Assembly (NCBI GenBank): GCA_900770025.1
Contig: CAAGIW010000075.1
Location: 1 to 22,408 of the forward strand
Reading direction: 5' to 3'
Source: an uncultured Prevotella sp.
Lineage (GTDB): Bacteria > Bacteroidota > Bacteroidia > Bacteroidales > Bacteroidaceae
Length of the DNA stretch: 22,408 bases
In this document: positions 1 through 7,411 of the stretch, piece by piece
How positions within the stretch are numbered: position 1 is the stretch's first letter
Layout of the letters: every line of letters begins with the position of its first letter
Made by a program: the position numbers and the translations under genes
Notes under the pieces: generated by a model
Database searches by the model: none
Seen by the model: the letters and a program-made list of their open reading frames with translations, nothing else
Told to the model about the DNA's origin: nothing

Positions 1-125
1 CAATGGAACCCCATTGCTCCCTCAAAACGAAAAGACATCTGTTCAAAAATATAAGCAGTTATCATCATAACGCTAATGACCGATTTGGGTTGAATAACCT
101 GCAAGAAATCGTGCGTTGATTTCAC
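1..125 (-). CDS. Possible partial ORF running off the left edge
   Basis: On the minus strand a reading frame is open from a GTG at 125 (or ATGs at 68 and 65) to the window edge, about 41 codons without a stop. The predicted peptide begins MKSTHDFLQVIQPKSV and I do not recognise it. It lies in the same frame as the gene ending at 141, just after that gene's TAG stop. Third codon positions are much less GC-rich than in neighbouring genes, which argues against an ordinary native gene. It could be a gene start, a remnant, or non-coding DNA that is open by chance. An inverted repeat (CAATGG/CCATTG around AACC) fills positions 1-16. Confidence 0.2.
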   Translation of the reverse strand, partial: MKSTHDFLQVIQPKSVISVMMITAYIFEQMSFRFEGAMGFH

Positions 126-140
126 TGCACCCCCCAACTT

Positions 141-1406
141 CTATATCCAATGGCGCCAGCGGTCGCACGAGGATTTCACCTCACGGGCGGCGGGAGTGTG
201 GGGATAGCGGCGGATGATGGTCTTCAGGTGGAAGAGCATGTGCTCGGCTTCGGCACGGGCAGCATCCGTGGTGAGCATGGCCATGGCGGCCTTCACCTCC
301 CTGCCGAAGACGGTCTGCGTGGCCTCGCAGCCCACGGTGGTTTCGTAGTCATACAGTTCGGGGAAGCGGTTCACCAAGCATAAGTCCACAGCATCATACT
401 CCGGCGTGAACAGTTGCGGCACGCAGCCACGCCAATACTGCGTGAGCGCCCAGCAATCCTCTAACGAGTTGCGGCGGGCGATGGCATACTTCAGTCGTGC
501 CAACCCACGCTCGTTGGGTGTTCTTCCGTGGCGCATCAGTTTCTGATAGTGGTGCATACGACAGGCAAAGTGGTATTTTGCCCTGAGCGGCGAGGCGATA
601 GAATCGAACACATGCCACATACTGGGCTGAAGACAGAACGGGTTGCCGTTCAGATGGCCCTCCTCATAGATGTTGAGGGTGGCAAGATAGTGCTGTGGCA
701 CCCCAGCCAAATAGCGGACAGCACGGGCGTAGCGTTCTTCACGCAGTGCGAGCGTGCCTATTATCTCGTCGATATAGGGGGCATCGGTGCGGGCATACCG
801 ACGGAGATGCCGGTAGAGAGGCCGGTCGGCAGCGATGGAATGCTTCACATTGATGAGCTGCGACGAGGTGAGTGTGTTCATCAGTCGGAACGACAGCACG
901 CTGTAGTCCACCTCATTGTTCCGCTCGCTGCTGCGCCGCATCTCGTCGAGGGAGAGACTGACCAGCTCGGTATCGGGCGCACGATAGTTGAATCCGTCCA
1001 ACGGATACCAGAAGCGGCCCGACGGAAGGCAGGTGTAGCGGCGCCTGCACTCCAGCATTTTGGCCACGTGGAGAAACTGTTTCACCTCTTGGTCGTTGGC
1101 ACTGCGGATGTAGGCATAGAAAAGATTGTCGGGATTTCTCTGCGGATCGTAGCACTCATCCACGTAGAGCACCTTGGAGATGTGGCTTGCAGGGATTGTG
1201 GGCGAGGTGATTTGCTGCCACAGGCGCAGGTTTTCTTTGCGTTCAAGCAATGCCTCACTGCCGGCACCAACCGGCCAAACGAAGAACTGGGGCGTGGGGA
1301 TGACCGAGAAATAGGGTCCGCAGGCCTCTGCGGGAAGCACCGCCATGAGCGCAGCCGCCATGCAGCTAATCACGCCCATGGGTAGAGTATAGCCTATTGA
1401 TTTCAT
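141..1406 (-). CDS. Exported cysteine-rich protein of unknown function
   Basis: Encodes about 421 residues if started at the ATG at 1406. I chose that start because it gives a signal peptide (MKSIGYTLPMGV, then a hydrophobic run ending PAEA) with the mature protein beginning CGPYFSVI. The reading frame stays open upstream to 1493, but that extension would put 29 non-signal-like residues in front. The mature part has many cysteines (ACGPY, DECYDP, LECRRRYTC, NPFC, SSCDRW), compatible with disulfides outside the cytoplasm, and a mostly helical, repeat-like C-terminal half, seen around RHLRRYARTDAPYIDEIIG and YHFACRMHHYQKL. The Cys context (A-E-A-C) is a poor lipobox, so secretion to the periplasm is likelier than lipidation. 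Its start overlaps the end of the upstream gene by 41 bases, so the two are probably cotranscribed. I know no function; the general form recalls exported Bacteroidota proteins that start with a CGP motif. Confidence 0.75.
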   Translation of the reverse strand: MKSIGYTLPMGVISCMAAALMAVLPAEACGPYFSVIPTPQFFVWPVGAGSEALLERKENLRLWQQITSPTIPASHISKVLYVDECYDPQRNPDNLFYAYIRSANDQEVKQFLHVAKMLECRRRYTCLPSGRFWYPLDGFNYRAPDTELVSLSLDEMRRSSERNNEVDYSVLSFRLMNTLTSSQLINVKHSIAADRPLYRHLRRYARTDAPYIDEIIGTLALREERYARAVRYLAGVPQHYLATLNIYEEGHLNGNPFCLQPSMWHVFDSIASPLRAKYHFACRMHHYQKLMRHGRTPNERGLARLKYAIARRNSLEDCWALTQYWRGCVPQLFTPEYDAVDLCLVNRFPELYDYETTVGCEATQTVFGREVKAAMAMLTTDAARAEAEHMLFHLKTIIRRYPHTPAAREVKSSCDRWRHWI

Positions 1407-1896
1407 CAGCAGTGTATTTTGAAAGGTTCTTTTGGTCGAGATGATAGAGGATATTGCTGTGGCGACGCGTGGAGAGGCGGCGCTCAATGGCATCTTTCAC
1501 GGCCAGCACCTCCTTGGGAGCCGACTCCTCTGTGCGCACAATGTCGCCCCGGCGGATGAGCCTGCCGTGGTAAATCACGTTGACCAAAGCGCGGTGGCAG
1601 TTCTTTCCTGAGACGGCAAAACAGGCAGTGTCGGCCACGTTCACCCCGTTCAGCAGTGCCACAAACAGCCTGTTGCGAAACAGCAGTTGCCACGAATAGG
1701 TGGGATAAGCCACGTCGAGGTGAAGCGGATAGACAGGGAGGCGATCGAGATAGGGCTCCACGTCCTCCATGCTGATGATGGAGTTGCGGGCATCGGGGTT
1801 GCTAAAACTGCCTGTGATAAGCACCACCGCCTCGCTCGGCACCCTGATTAGTTCGCCCGAAGTGCTGAATGTCAAGCTCCTGTCCATCGTCTGCAT
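1366..1896 (-). CDS. Small protein of unknown function, upstream partner of the exported protein
   Basis: Encodes 176 residues from the ATG at 1896 (MQTMDRSLTF) or 173 from the ATG at 1887 (MDRSLTF). Both are more plausible than the track's 1920 start because a -7-like element lies at 1909-1916. No signal peptide or membrane segment is seen. The first 25 residues (SGELIRVPSEAVVLI) superficially resemble the first strands of LytTR DNA-binding domains, but the rest lacks the expected pattern, so I do not assign that family. The C-terminal third is charged and helical (KDAIERRLSTRR, DQKNLSKYTADEINRLY). The gene overlaps the exported protein gene by 41 bases and diverges from yicC. Function unknown; it could be a regulator or cytoplasmic partner of the exported protein, but this is a guess from position alone. 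Confidence 0.7.
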   Translation of the reverse strand: MQTMDRSLTFSTSGELIRVPSEAVVLITGSFSNPDARNSIISMEDVEPYLDRLPVYPLHLDVAYPTYSWQLLFRNRLFVALLNGVNVADTACFAVSGKNCHRALVNVIYHGRLIRRGDIVRTEESAPKEVLAVKDAIERRLSTRRHSNILYHLDQKNLSKYTADEINRLYSTHGRD

Positions 1897-1908
1897 TGCT
1901 TCATGGCA

Positions 1909-1916
1909 CAAAATTA
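1909..1916 (-). promoter_or_regulatory. Candidate -7 element of the unknown gene pair
   Basis: The minus strand reads TAATTTTG, matching TAnnTTTG. Transcription would start near 1902, leaving a very short leader before the ATG at 1896 or 1887. No clear -33 TTTG is seen at the right distance, so the call is weak. Confidence 0.35.
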
Positions 1917-1948
1917 GCAAAAATTCCCGACATATCAGAATTATTCAC

Positions 1949-1956
1949 TAACTTTG
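1949..1956 (+). promoter_or_regulatory. Candidate -7 element of yicC-gmk-nadD
   Basis: TAACTTTG fits the Bacteroidota -7 pattern exactly. A good -33 TTTG is not visible. Transcription from about 1963 would give a leader of roughly 90 bases before yicC, containing several short inverted repeats. Confidence 0.5.
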
Positions 1957-2051
1957 CATCGACGAACAAACGCACCGTCGATTGGCGGCATCTGGCATGT
2001 ATGCGGCACAGAAGACCGGTATGCCGGTGCCCATAACAAAACACCAAGAGT

Positions 2052-2927
2052 ATGATACAATCCATGACAGGCTTTGGAAAGGCCGAAGCAAACTTCCAGG
2101 GGAAAAAGATATTCGTAGAGGTAAAGGCACTCAACAGCAAATCGCTCGACCTCTCTACACGCATCACTCCGCTCTATCGAGAAAAAGACATACTGATCAG
2201 GCAGACAATAGCCTCCAAACTGATAAGGGGCAAGGTGGACTTCTGCCTGTGGACAGAGCGTGACACCACCGCCGAGGCCACGCCTGTGAACATGGCACTG
2301 GCCGAACAATACTACAAGCAGCTGCGCACCATGACCCAGAGCATGGGAATGCCCGAGCCCACCGACTGGCTGCCCCTGCTGCTGCGTATGCCCGACGTGA
2401 TGGCAAAGACGGAGACAGAGGAACTGACCGAAGAGGAGTGGGACGTGGTGCAGCAGGTCATCGGCGAGGCACTGCAACATCTTACAGACTTCCGCAAGCA
2501 GGAGGGCGCCGCCCTGCAGCGCAAGTTTGCAGAGAAATTAGACAACATACAACGGCTGTTGGCAGACATTGAGCCCTACGAAAAGCAACGCGTGGAGAAG
2601 ATACGCGCACGCATCATCGACGGACTGCAGGCCATCCCCGAGGTGGAATATGACAAGAACAGACTGGAACAGGAACTGATTTACTACATCGAAAAATTAG
2701 ACATCAGCGAGGAAAAGCAGCGACTGAGCAACCACCTGAAATACTTCCGCGAAACGATGGAAAACGAAGAGGCACAGGGAAAGAAGCTGGGCTTCATCGC
2801 ACAGGAGATGGGTAGGGAAATAAACACCACGGGCTCGAAGAGCAATCAGGCAGAAATGCAGAACATAGTGGTGATGATGAAAGACGAACTGGAACAAATC
2901 AAGGAGCAGGTGCTCAACGCTTTATAA
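2052..2927 (+). CDS. yicC: YicC/YloC family endoribonuclease
   Basis: Encodes 291 residues, the usual length of the YicC family. The N-terminus MIQSMTGFGKAEA is the family signature, followed by VEVKALNSKSLDL. The C-terminus carries the DUF1732 block (GREINTTGSKSNQAEMQ, then VVMMKDELEQIKEQVLN). Characterised members are endoribonucleases implicated in RNA turnover and stationary-phase survival, acting in the cytoplasm. The middle is rich in charged helices (residues 130-240). The gene ends 3 bases before gmk, a linkage common in many bacteria, so the two are almost certainly cotranscribed. No signal peptide. Family assignment is firm; its RNA target here cannot be read from sequence. Confidence 0.95.
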   Translation: MIQSMTGFGKAEANFQGKKIFVEVKALNSKSLDLSTRITPLYREKDILIRQTIASKLIRGKVDFCLWTERDTTAEATPVNMALAEQYYKQLRTMTQSMGMPEPTDWLPLLLRMPDVMAKTETEELTEEEWDVVQQVIGEALQHLTDFRKQEGAALQRKFAEKLDNIQRLLADIEPYEKQRVEKIRARIIDGLQAIPEVEYDKNRLEQELIYYIEKLDISEEKQRLSNHLKYFRETMENEEAQGKKLGFIAQEMGREINTTGSKSNQAEMQNIVVMMKDELEQIKEQVLNAL

Positions 2928-2930
2928 CCC

Positions 2931-3503
2931 ATGAAGAAAGGTAAGGTTATCATATTCTCGGCTCCTTCCGGCACGGGAAAGAGCACAATCATCAACTGGC
3001 TGATGCAACATGCCGACCTGCATCTGGCGTTCTCCATATCCTGCACCAGCAGAGCACCCCGAGGAACGGAGAGGCACGGCGTGGAATACTTCTTTCTGTC
3101 GCCGGAGGAATTTAGGACAAGGATTGCCAACAACGAGTTTTTGGAATATGAAGAGGTGTATCACGACCGCTTCTACGGCACCCTGAAATCGCAGGTGGAG
3201 AAACAGTTGGAGGCAGGACAGAACGTGGTGCTCGACATCGACGTGAAAGGGGCGTGCAACATCAAGGACTACTATCGCGACGAGGCCTTGGCCCTGTTCA
3301 TCCAGCCGCCCTCGATAGCGGCCCTGCGCCAACGGTTGGAGGGCAGGGGAACCGATGCCCCCGAGGTGATAGAACAGCGCATCGCCCGTGCAGAATTTGA
3401 ACTTTCGTATGCCACAAAGTTCGACCGCGTGGTGGTGAACGACGTGCTGGAAGAGGCACAGCAGCAGGCATTGGACATTGTCAGTGCCTTTGTCAACGAA
3501 TAG
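2931..3503 (+). CDS. gmk: Guanylate kinase
   Basis: Encodes 190 residues, standard for guanylate kinase, which converts GMP and ATP to GDP and ADP in purine supply. The P-loop APSGTGKST lies at residues 11-19. The GMP-binding segment TSRAPRGTERHGVEY at 39-53 keeps the expected Ser, Arg, Glu and Tyr. LDIDVKGACNIK (about 96-107) corresponds to the family's conserved D-x-x-G region, and the C-terminus has the usual basic lid (RLEGRGTDAPEVIEQRIARA) and NDVLEEA. Starts 3 bases after yicC and is followed 43 bases later by nadD. No oddities. Confidence 0.97.
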   Translation: MKKGKVIIFSAPSGTGKSTIINWLMQHADLHLAFSISCTSRAPRGTERHGVEYFFLSPEEFRTRIANNEFLEYEEVYHDRFYGTLKSQVEKQLEAGQNVVLDIDVKGACNIKDYYRDEALALFIQPPSIAALRQRLEGRGTDAPEVIEQRIARAEFELSYATKFDRVVVNDVLEEAQQQALDIVSAFVNE

Positions 3504-3546
3504 AGCCGCCGCCCACGGGGCAGCATCATCCCTATCCCACCCCCAC

Positions 3547-4140
3547 ATGAGCACAACAGCAACACAACAAGGCAAGACCGTAGGCATCTTCGGTGGGTCG
3601 TTCAACCCCATTCATCTCGGCCATATCGCCTTGGCACGCCACCTGTTGGAGGTTGCCTCATTAGATGAAGTGTGGTTTGTGGTGTCGCCGCAGAACCCGC
3701 TGAAGCACCAAGCGCAGCTGATGGACGACCAACTGCGCTGGAAAATGGTGTGCGAAGCCCTGAAAGAGGAGCCACACCTGAAGCCCTGTGACGTGGAGAT
3801 GCGGCTGCCCACTCCCTCGTATATGTGGCTGACGCTGCAACATTTGGAAAAGATTTGTCCGCAACACCGCCTCGTGTTGCTGATAGGCGGCGACAACTGG
3901 CAGCATTTTCACCGCTGGTATCGCCATGAAGACATCATCGAACGCTACCCCATCGTGATTTATCCGCGCGGCGACAGCAGTGAAAAGATACGCACTGCAG
4001 CCCTGCCTTCCACGGTGCGCGTGATGGAAGCACCGCTGCTTGACATATCGAGCACCATGATTCGCCAACGGATGGCGGCAGGAGAGAGCATCGCACACTT
4101 GGTGCCTGCCCCCGTGGCATCAATACTCCAGGCCCCCTAA
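3547..4140 (+). CDS. nadD: Nicotinate (nicotinamide) nucleotide adenylyltransferase
   Basis: Encodes 197 residues from the ATG at 3547. The frame is open back to 3478, inside gmk, but the 3547 start places the conserved N-terminus correctly: TVGIFGGSFNPIHLGH at residues 11-26, the nucleotidyltransferase signature with its H-x-G-H. Other marks are GGDNW (114-118) and ISSTMIR (167-173), typical of NadD. The enzyme joins nicotinate mononucleotide and ATP to deamido-NAD in NAD synthesis. Third gene of the yicC-gmk-nadD group. Its last 21 bases overlap the end of the convergent MerR-type gene, leaving no room for a separate terminator. Confidence 0.95.
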   Translation: MSTTATQQGKTVGIFGGSFNPIHLGHIALARHLLEVASLDEVWFVVSPQNPLKHQAQLMDDQLRWKMVCEALKEEPHLKPCDVEMRLPTPSYMWLTLQHLEKICPQHRLVLLIGGDNWQHFHRWYRHEDIIERYPIVIYPRGDSSEKIRTAALPSTVRVMEAPLLDISSTMIRQRMAAGESIAHLVPAPVASILQAP

Positions 4141-4473
4141 CTCTTTGCGCAGTGCCACCAACTCGTCCCTGACGGTGGTGAGGCGCTGCAACACTTCGGC
4201 CGTCTTGTCGGCTCCGTTGCGATTGCTGTTGATGATTTTCTTGGCAGCAGCCAACTTGAAGCCCCTCACCTTCACTAAATTGTGAATCAGTTTTATCTGC
4301 TCTATGTCCTTTTCGGAGTATTGTCTTATCTTGCTGGGCCCCTTGGTCTTGGGTCGTAGGAAGGGGAACTCCTGCTCCCAATAGCGCAGCGTACTTTCGT
4401 TGAGTTGAAACATCTGCGCCACCTCACTGATGGAATAATAGAGTTTCAGATTCTTGTCCAAATTCAATGCCAT
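4120..4473 (-). CDS. MerR-family transcriptional regulator
   Basis: Encodes 117 residues. Residues 12-41 (YYSISEVAQMFQLNESTLRYW and on) form the MerR winged helix-turn-helix, with the wing at IRQYSEKDIEQIKLIHNLV and RGFKLAAAKKII. A short predicted coiled coil (EVLQRLTTVRDELVALRKEL) at the C-terminus would serve dimerisation. There is no ligand domain and no cysteine pattern for metal sensing, as in the short MerR-like proteins of Bacteroidota. It follows lpxB on the same strand after a 109-base gap and converges on nadD with a 21-base overlap. Target genes unknown. Confidence 0.9.
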   Translation of the reverse strand: MALNLDKNLKLYYSISEVAQMFQLNESTLRYWEQEFPFLRPKTKGPSKIRQYSEKDIEQIKLIHNLVKVRGFKLAAAKKIINSNRNGADKTAEVLQRLTTVRDELVALRKELGGLEY

Positions 4474-4582
4474 AGCCTGTCGTTGTCTTTAAAGGTGGGG
4501 TTCTATAAATTGCCACCGTAAATGGGTAATATGATGTTGTCTGTTTCTAATTTACAGAACCTATACATAGGGTATTCTACAA
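4474..4582 (-). other. Gap between lpxB and the MerR-type gene, possible weak terminator
   Basis: Just downstream of the lpxB stop the minus strand can fold AGAA/TTCT and CCTAT/ATAGG into an interrupted hairpin (about 4555-4577) with a three-base bulge. The loop is tight and no strong T-run follows, so a terminator is only possible. No clear TAnnTTTG element for the MerR-type gene was found here. Confidence 0.2.
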
Positions 4583-5722
4583 TCAGTCTTTTTCTTCCCT
4601 TTCCAAGGGATGACGCAGCAACTGCACCATCAGACGGGCAGCCTTTTGGGGAGCTCCGGTGTCGCCCAACTGCTCGTTCACCTTTCCATAGCCCTGCATC
4701 ATCGCTTCTCTTCCCTCTCCTCCGGGCAGGATGCGCTGCAGTTCACGCCTGATATTGTCCACGCTGAAGGTGTCGGCCACCAATTCCTTCACCACCTCGG
4801 CATCGGCAATGAGGTTGACCAACGAGATATACTTCACCTTGATGAGGTGACGTCGGAGGAAGGCGATGAGCTTGGGTAGCGGAGTTTTGTAGCACACCAC
4901 CTGCGGAACGCCGAACAAAGCTGTCTCCAAGGTGGCGGTACCACTGGTGACCAAGGCCGCCTGCGCCTGTTCCAACAAGGGATAGGTTTCGCCGAACACC
5001 ACCTTTACAGGGTATTGCTTCACAAACCGGCGGTAATAAGCGGGCTCTATGGAAGGGGCACCGGCCACCACGGCATCGTATTCGTCGAGGAAGGGCATCA
5101 CCGCCTGTATCATGGCAGGCAGATTGTCCTTGATTTCCTGTCGCCGGCTGCCCGCCAACAGGGCTATCACGGGTTTGCGGAAGCACAGCGTATCGTGCTT
5201 GGAGTGGCGGAATGCGGCCACCTCGTCGGCAGTGGGATTGCCCACATAGTGGATGGGATAATGGTGTTTCTGTTCAAAGAAGGGCACCTCGAAAGGCAGG
5301 ATGGAGAAGAGTTGGCTCACATCGCGCTTGATAGCCTTGATGCGATACTCCTTCCATGCCCATATCTTGGGCGAGATGTAATAGTAAACGGGGATGGATG
5401 TGTGCGCCCTGACGTGCTTGGCGATGGAGAGATTGAACCCGGGATAGTCTATCAGTATCACCACATGGGGATGCCACTGCTCGATGTCGCGCTTGCATCT
5501 TCGCATGTTCTTGAGGATGGTGGGCAGATGCAGAAGCACAGGCACAAAGCCCATGTAGGCCAACCGGCGGTAGTGCATCACACACTCTCCGCCCTGCGCC
5601 TTCATCAAGTCGCCCCCATAGAATCGGAAGCAGGCATCCTTGTCGTGTTCTTTCAGGGCTTTCATCAGTCCTGCGGCATGGAGGTCGCCGCTGGCCTCAC
5701 CCGCAATCAGGTAATATCTCAT
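4583..5722 (-). CDS. lpxB: Lipid-A-disaccharide synthase
   Basis: Encodes 379 residues, typical for LpxB, a GT19 glycosyltransferase that joins UDP-2,3-diacylglucosamine and lipid X to form the lipid A disaccharide at the inner membrane. The N-terminus MRYYLIAGEASGDLHAAGLM has the family motif GEASGD (8-13). Further family blocks are YMGFVPVL, VVILIDYPGFNLSIAKHVR, YYISPKIWAWKEYR and, in the C-terminal half, LLAGSRRQEIKDNLP and VTSGTATLETALFGVPQVVCYKT. The gene overlaps the 3' end of surE by 26 bases on the same strand, implying coupled translation. The surE-lpxB neighbourhood recurs in Bacteroidota. Its presence shows a lipid-A-bearing outer membrane. Confidence 0.96.
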   Translation of the reverse strand: MRYYLIAGEASGDLHAAGLMKALKEHDKDACFRFYGGDLMKAQGGECVMHYRRLAYMGFVPVLLHLPTILKNMRRCKRDIEQWHPHVVILIDYPGFNLSIAKHVRAHTSIPVYYYISPKIWAWKEYRIKAIKRDVSQLFSILPFEVPFFEQKHHYPIHYVGNPTADEVAAFRHSKHDTLCFRKPVIALLAGSRRQEIKDNLPAMIQAVMPFLDEYDAVVAGAPSIEPAYYRRFVKQYPVKVVFGETYPLLEQAQAALVTSGTATLETALFGVPQVVCYKTPLPKLIAFLRRHLIKVKYISLVNLIADAEVVKELVADTFSVDNIRRELQRILPGGEGREAMMQGYGKVNEQLGDTGAPQKAARLMVQLLRHPLEREEKD

Positions 5723-6470
5723 AGTTCATCATGTCATAAGCCGTGACGTCGATGCGTGTGGGAGTCACGGCAACGTAGTTGTGTTCCAGTGCCCATCGGT
5801 CGGTGTCTTGTGCCTCGGGTTCGTCACTGACGTATTCCCCCGTGAGCCAATAGTAGTCGTAGCCGCGCGGATGGTGGCACTTCACCACCTCCTTGGACCA
5901 GGTGCCTGCCGCCATCCTGCACATCCTCACTCCGGCAAACACGGGTGTGGAGGGGAAATTGACGTTGAGGCACACCCCACGGGGAAGCCCCTGGCGCAGC
6001 ACCTGCCCCACAATGCCCTGCACATAGGCAGCAAGGGGAGCGAAGTCGGCATCCTCGCGATAGTCGCACAGCGAGAAAGCCACCGAAGGTATATACTTCA
6101 TGCACCCCTCCAAGGTGACTCCCATGGTGCCCGAGTAGTGCATGTTGACCGAAGAATTATCTCCATGGTTGATGCCTCCTACCACCATGGCAGGCTGCTC
6201 ACCGTGACAGAGTTCGCTGAGAGCCATCTTGACACAATCCACAGGAGTGCCGCTGCACGACCAGAGTTGTACATCGTCCCACTGTCTGCGTAGCTTCAGC
6301 CGCAGTGGAGTCACGGCAGAAAAGGCGCAGGCATAACCGCTGCGGGCGGCATCGGGGGCACAAACCAACAGGCGGGCCATGGGTTGCAGCATGTCGATGA
6401 GCGACAGCAGACCCTTGGCATGATAGCCATCATCATTGGAGATGAGGATAAGTGGTTTCTCGTTTTCCAT
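5697..6470 (-). CDS. surE: 5'/3'-nucleotidase SurE
   Basis: Encodes 257 residues from the ATG at 6470 (MENEKPLILISNDDG); an ATG at 6479 would add three residues. SurE is a metal-dependent phosphatase of nucleoside monophosphates. Metal ligands are visible: Asp13 and Asp14 in SNDDG, Ser44 in ARSGYA and Asn101 in GGINHGDN. The later block YSGTMGVTLEG is also family-typical. Its stop lies inside lpxB (26-base overlap). A candidate promoter lies just upstream, divergent from that of parA, suggesting a very short leader. Confidence 0.95.
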   Translation of the reverse strand: MENEKPLILISNDDGYHAKGLLSLIDMLQPMARLLVCAPDAARSGYACAFSAVTPLRLKLRRQWDDVQLWSCSGTPVDCVKMALSELCHGEQPAMVVGGINHGDNSSVNMHYSGTMGVTLEGCMKYIPSVAFSLCDYREDADFAPLAAYVQGIVGQVLRQGLPRGVCLNVNFPSTPVFAGVRMCRMAAGTWSKEVVKCHHPRGYDYYWLTGEYVSDEPEAQDTDRWALEHNYVAVTPTRIDVTAYDMMNYEILPDCG

Positions 6471-6489
6471 AATCACCATGTTTCGACTG

Positions 6490-6497
6490 CAAAAGTA
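6490..6497 (-). promoter_or_regulatory. Candidate -7 element of surE-lpxB
   Basis: The minus strand reads TACTTTTG, matching TAnnTTTG, 20 bases before the surE ATG at 6470. No -33 TTTG is obvious at the correct distance. It sits back to back with the parA promoter. Confidence 0.4.
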
Positions 6498-6513
6498 CGA
6501 AAAAAGGTTCATA

Positions 6514-6547
6514 TTTGGCGTTTTCTCATATAAAATGTGTAACTTTG
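6514..6547 (+). promoter_or_regulatory. Promoter of the parAB operon
   Basis: A -33 TTTG at 6514-6517 and a -7 TAACTTTG at 6540-6547 are separated by 22 bases, close to the Bacteroidota spacing. Transcription from about 6554 leaves a leader of some 55 bases before the parA ATG at 6609. Confidence 0.6.
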
Positions 6548-6608
6548 CCGTCTATAACAGACAAAACAGGGGGATGCCCTTTGCATCCCTCGCAATATAC
6601 AAACGCAG

Positions 6609-7376
6609 ATGGGAAAGATAATAGCTTTAGCCAACCAAAAAGGAGGAGTGGGAAAAACCACCACGACCATCAACTTGGCCGCTTCGCTTGCCACCTTGGA
6701 GAAAAGCGTGCTGGTGGTGGACGCCGACCCGCAGGCAAACGCTTCCAGCGGATTGGGCGTGGACATCAAGGATGTGGACTGCTCGCTCTACGAGTGCATC
6801 ATAGACAAGGCAGACGTGAGGGATGCCATATACACCACCGACATTGACGGATTGGACATCATACCCAGCCACATCGACCTGGTGGGCGCAGAGATAGAGA
6901 TGCTGAACCTGAACAACCGCGAGAAGGTGCTGAAGCAACTGCTGGAACCGATACGCAACGAATACGACTACATCCTGATTGACTGCAGCCCCTCGTTGGG
7001 ACTGATAACAGTGAACTCGCTCACAGCAGCCAACTCGGTCATTATCCCCGTGCAGTGTGAGTATTTCGCTTTGGAGGGTATCAGCAAACTGCTCAACACT
7101 ATCAAGATTATCAAAAGCAAGCTCAACCCCAAACTGGAGATAGAAGGCTTTCTGCTCACCATGTATGACGCCCGTCTGAGACTGGCCCGCCAGATATACA
7201 ACGAGGTGAAACGCCACTTCCAGGAACTGGTGTTCAAGGCGGTGATACAGCGCAACGTGAAACTGAGCGAATCACCCAGCCACGGTCTGCCCGTCATACT
7301 CTACGATGCGGAGTCAACCGGAAGCAAGAATCATCTGGCATTAGCCAAGGAAATCATCAGCAAAAACAACGACTAA
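6609..7376 (+). CDS. parA: ParA/Soj chromosome-partitioning ATPase
   Basis: Encodes 255 residues, the size of chromosomal ParA/Soj proteins without an N-terminal DNA-binding extension. The deviant Walker A box KGGVGKTT is at residues 11-18, with the signature lysine Lys11. Walker A' VLVVDADPQAN (34-44) and Walker B YILIDCSPSLG follow, then NSVIIPVQCEYFALEGISKLL. ParA binds DNA nonspecifically as an ATP dimer and, with ParB on parS sites, segregates the replicated origin. parB follows after 35 bases. The single, chromosome-type pair beside housekeeping genes argues against a plasmid. No match to the classical parS palindrome was seen in the window. Confidence 0.96.
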   Translation: MGKIIALANQKGGVGKTTTTINLAASLATLEKSVLVVDADPQANASSGLGVDIKDVDCSLYECIIDKADVRDAIYTTDIDGLDIIPSHIDLVGAEIEMLNLNNREKVLKQLLEPIRNEYDYILIDCSPSLGLITVNSLTAANSVIIPVQCEYFALEGISKLLNTIKIIKSKLNPKLEIEGFLLTMYDARLRLARQIYNEVKRHFQELVFKAVIQRNVKLSESPSHGLPVILYDAESTGSKNHLALAKEIISKNND

Positions 7377-7411
7377 GCACCCAACACAACAAGCACACAC
7401 TGAAAAAGACT

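Noticed and set aside
141..143. Programmed readthrough or recoded TAG
   Set aside because: No context supports recoding; same-frame openness downstream has a one in three chance and base composition changes after the stop.
1366..1896. LytTR-type response regulator
   Set aside because: Only the first 25 residues look similar; the later strands and basic motif expected of LytTR are absent.
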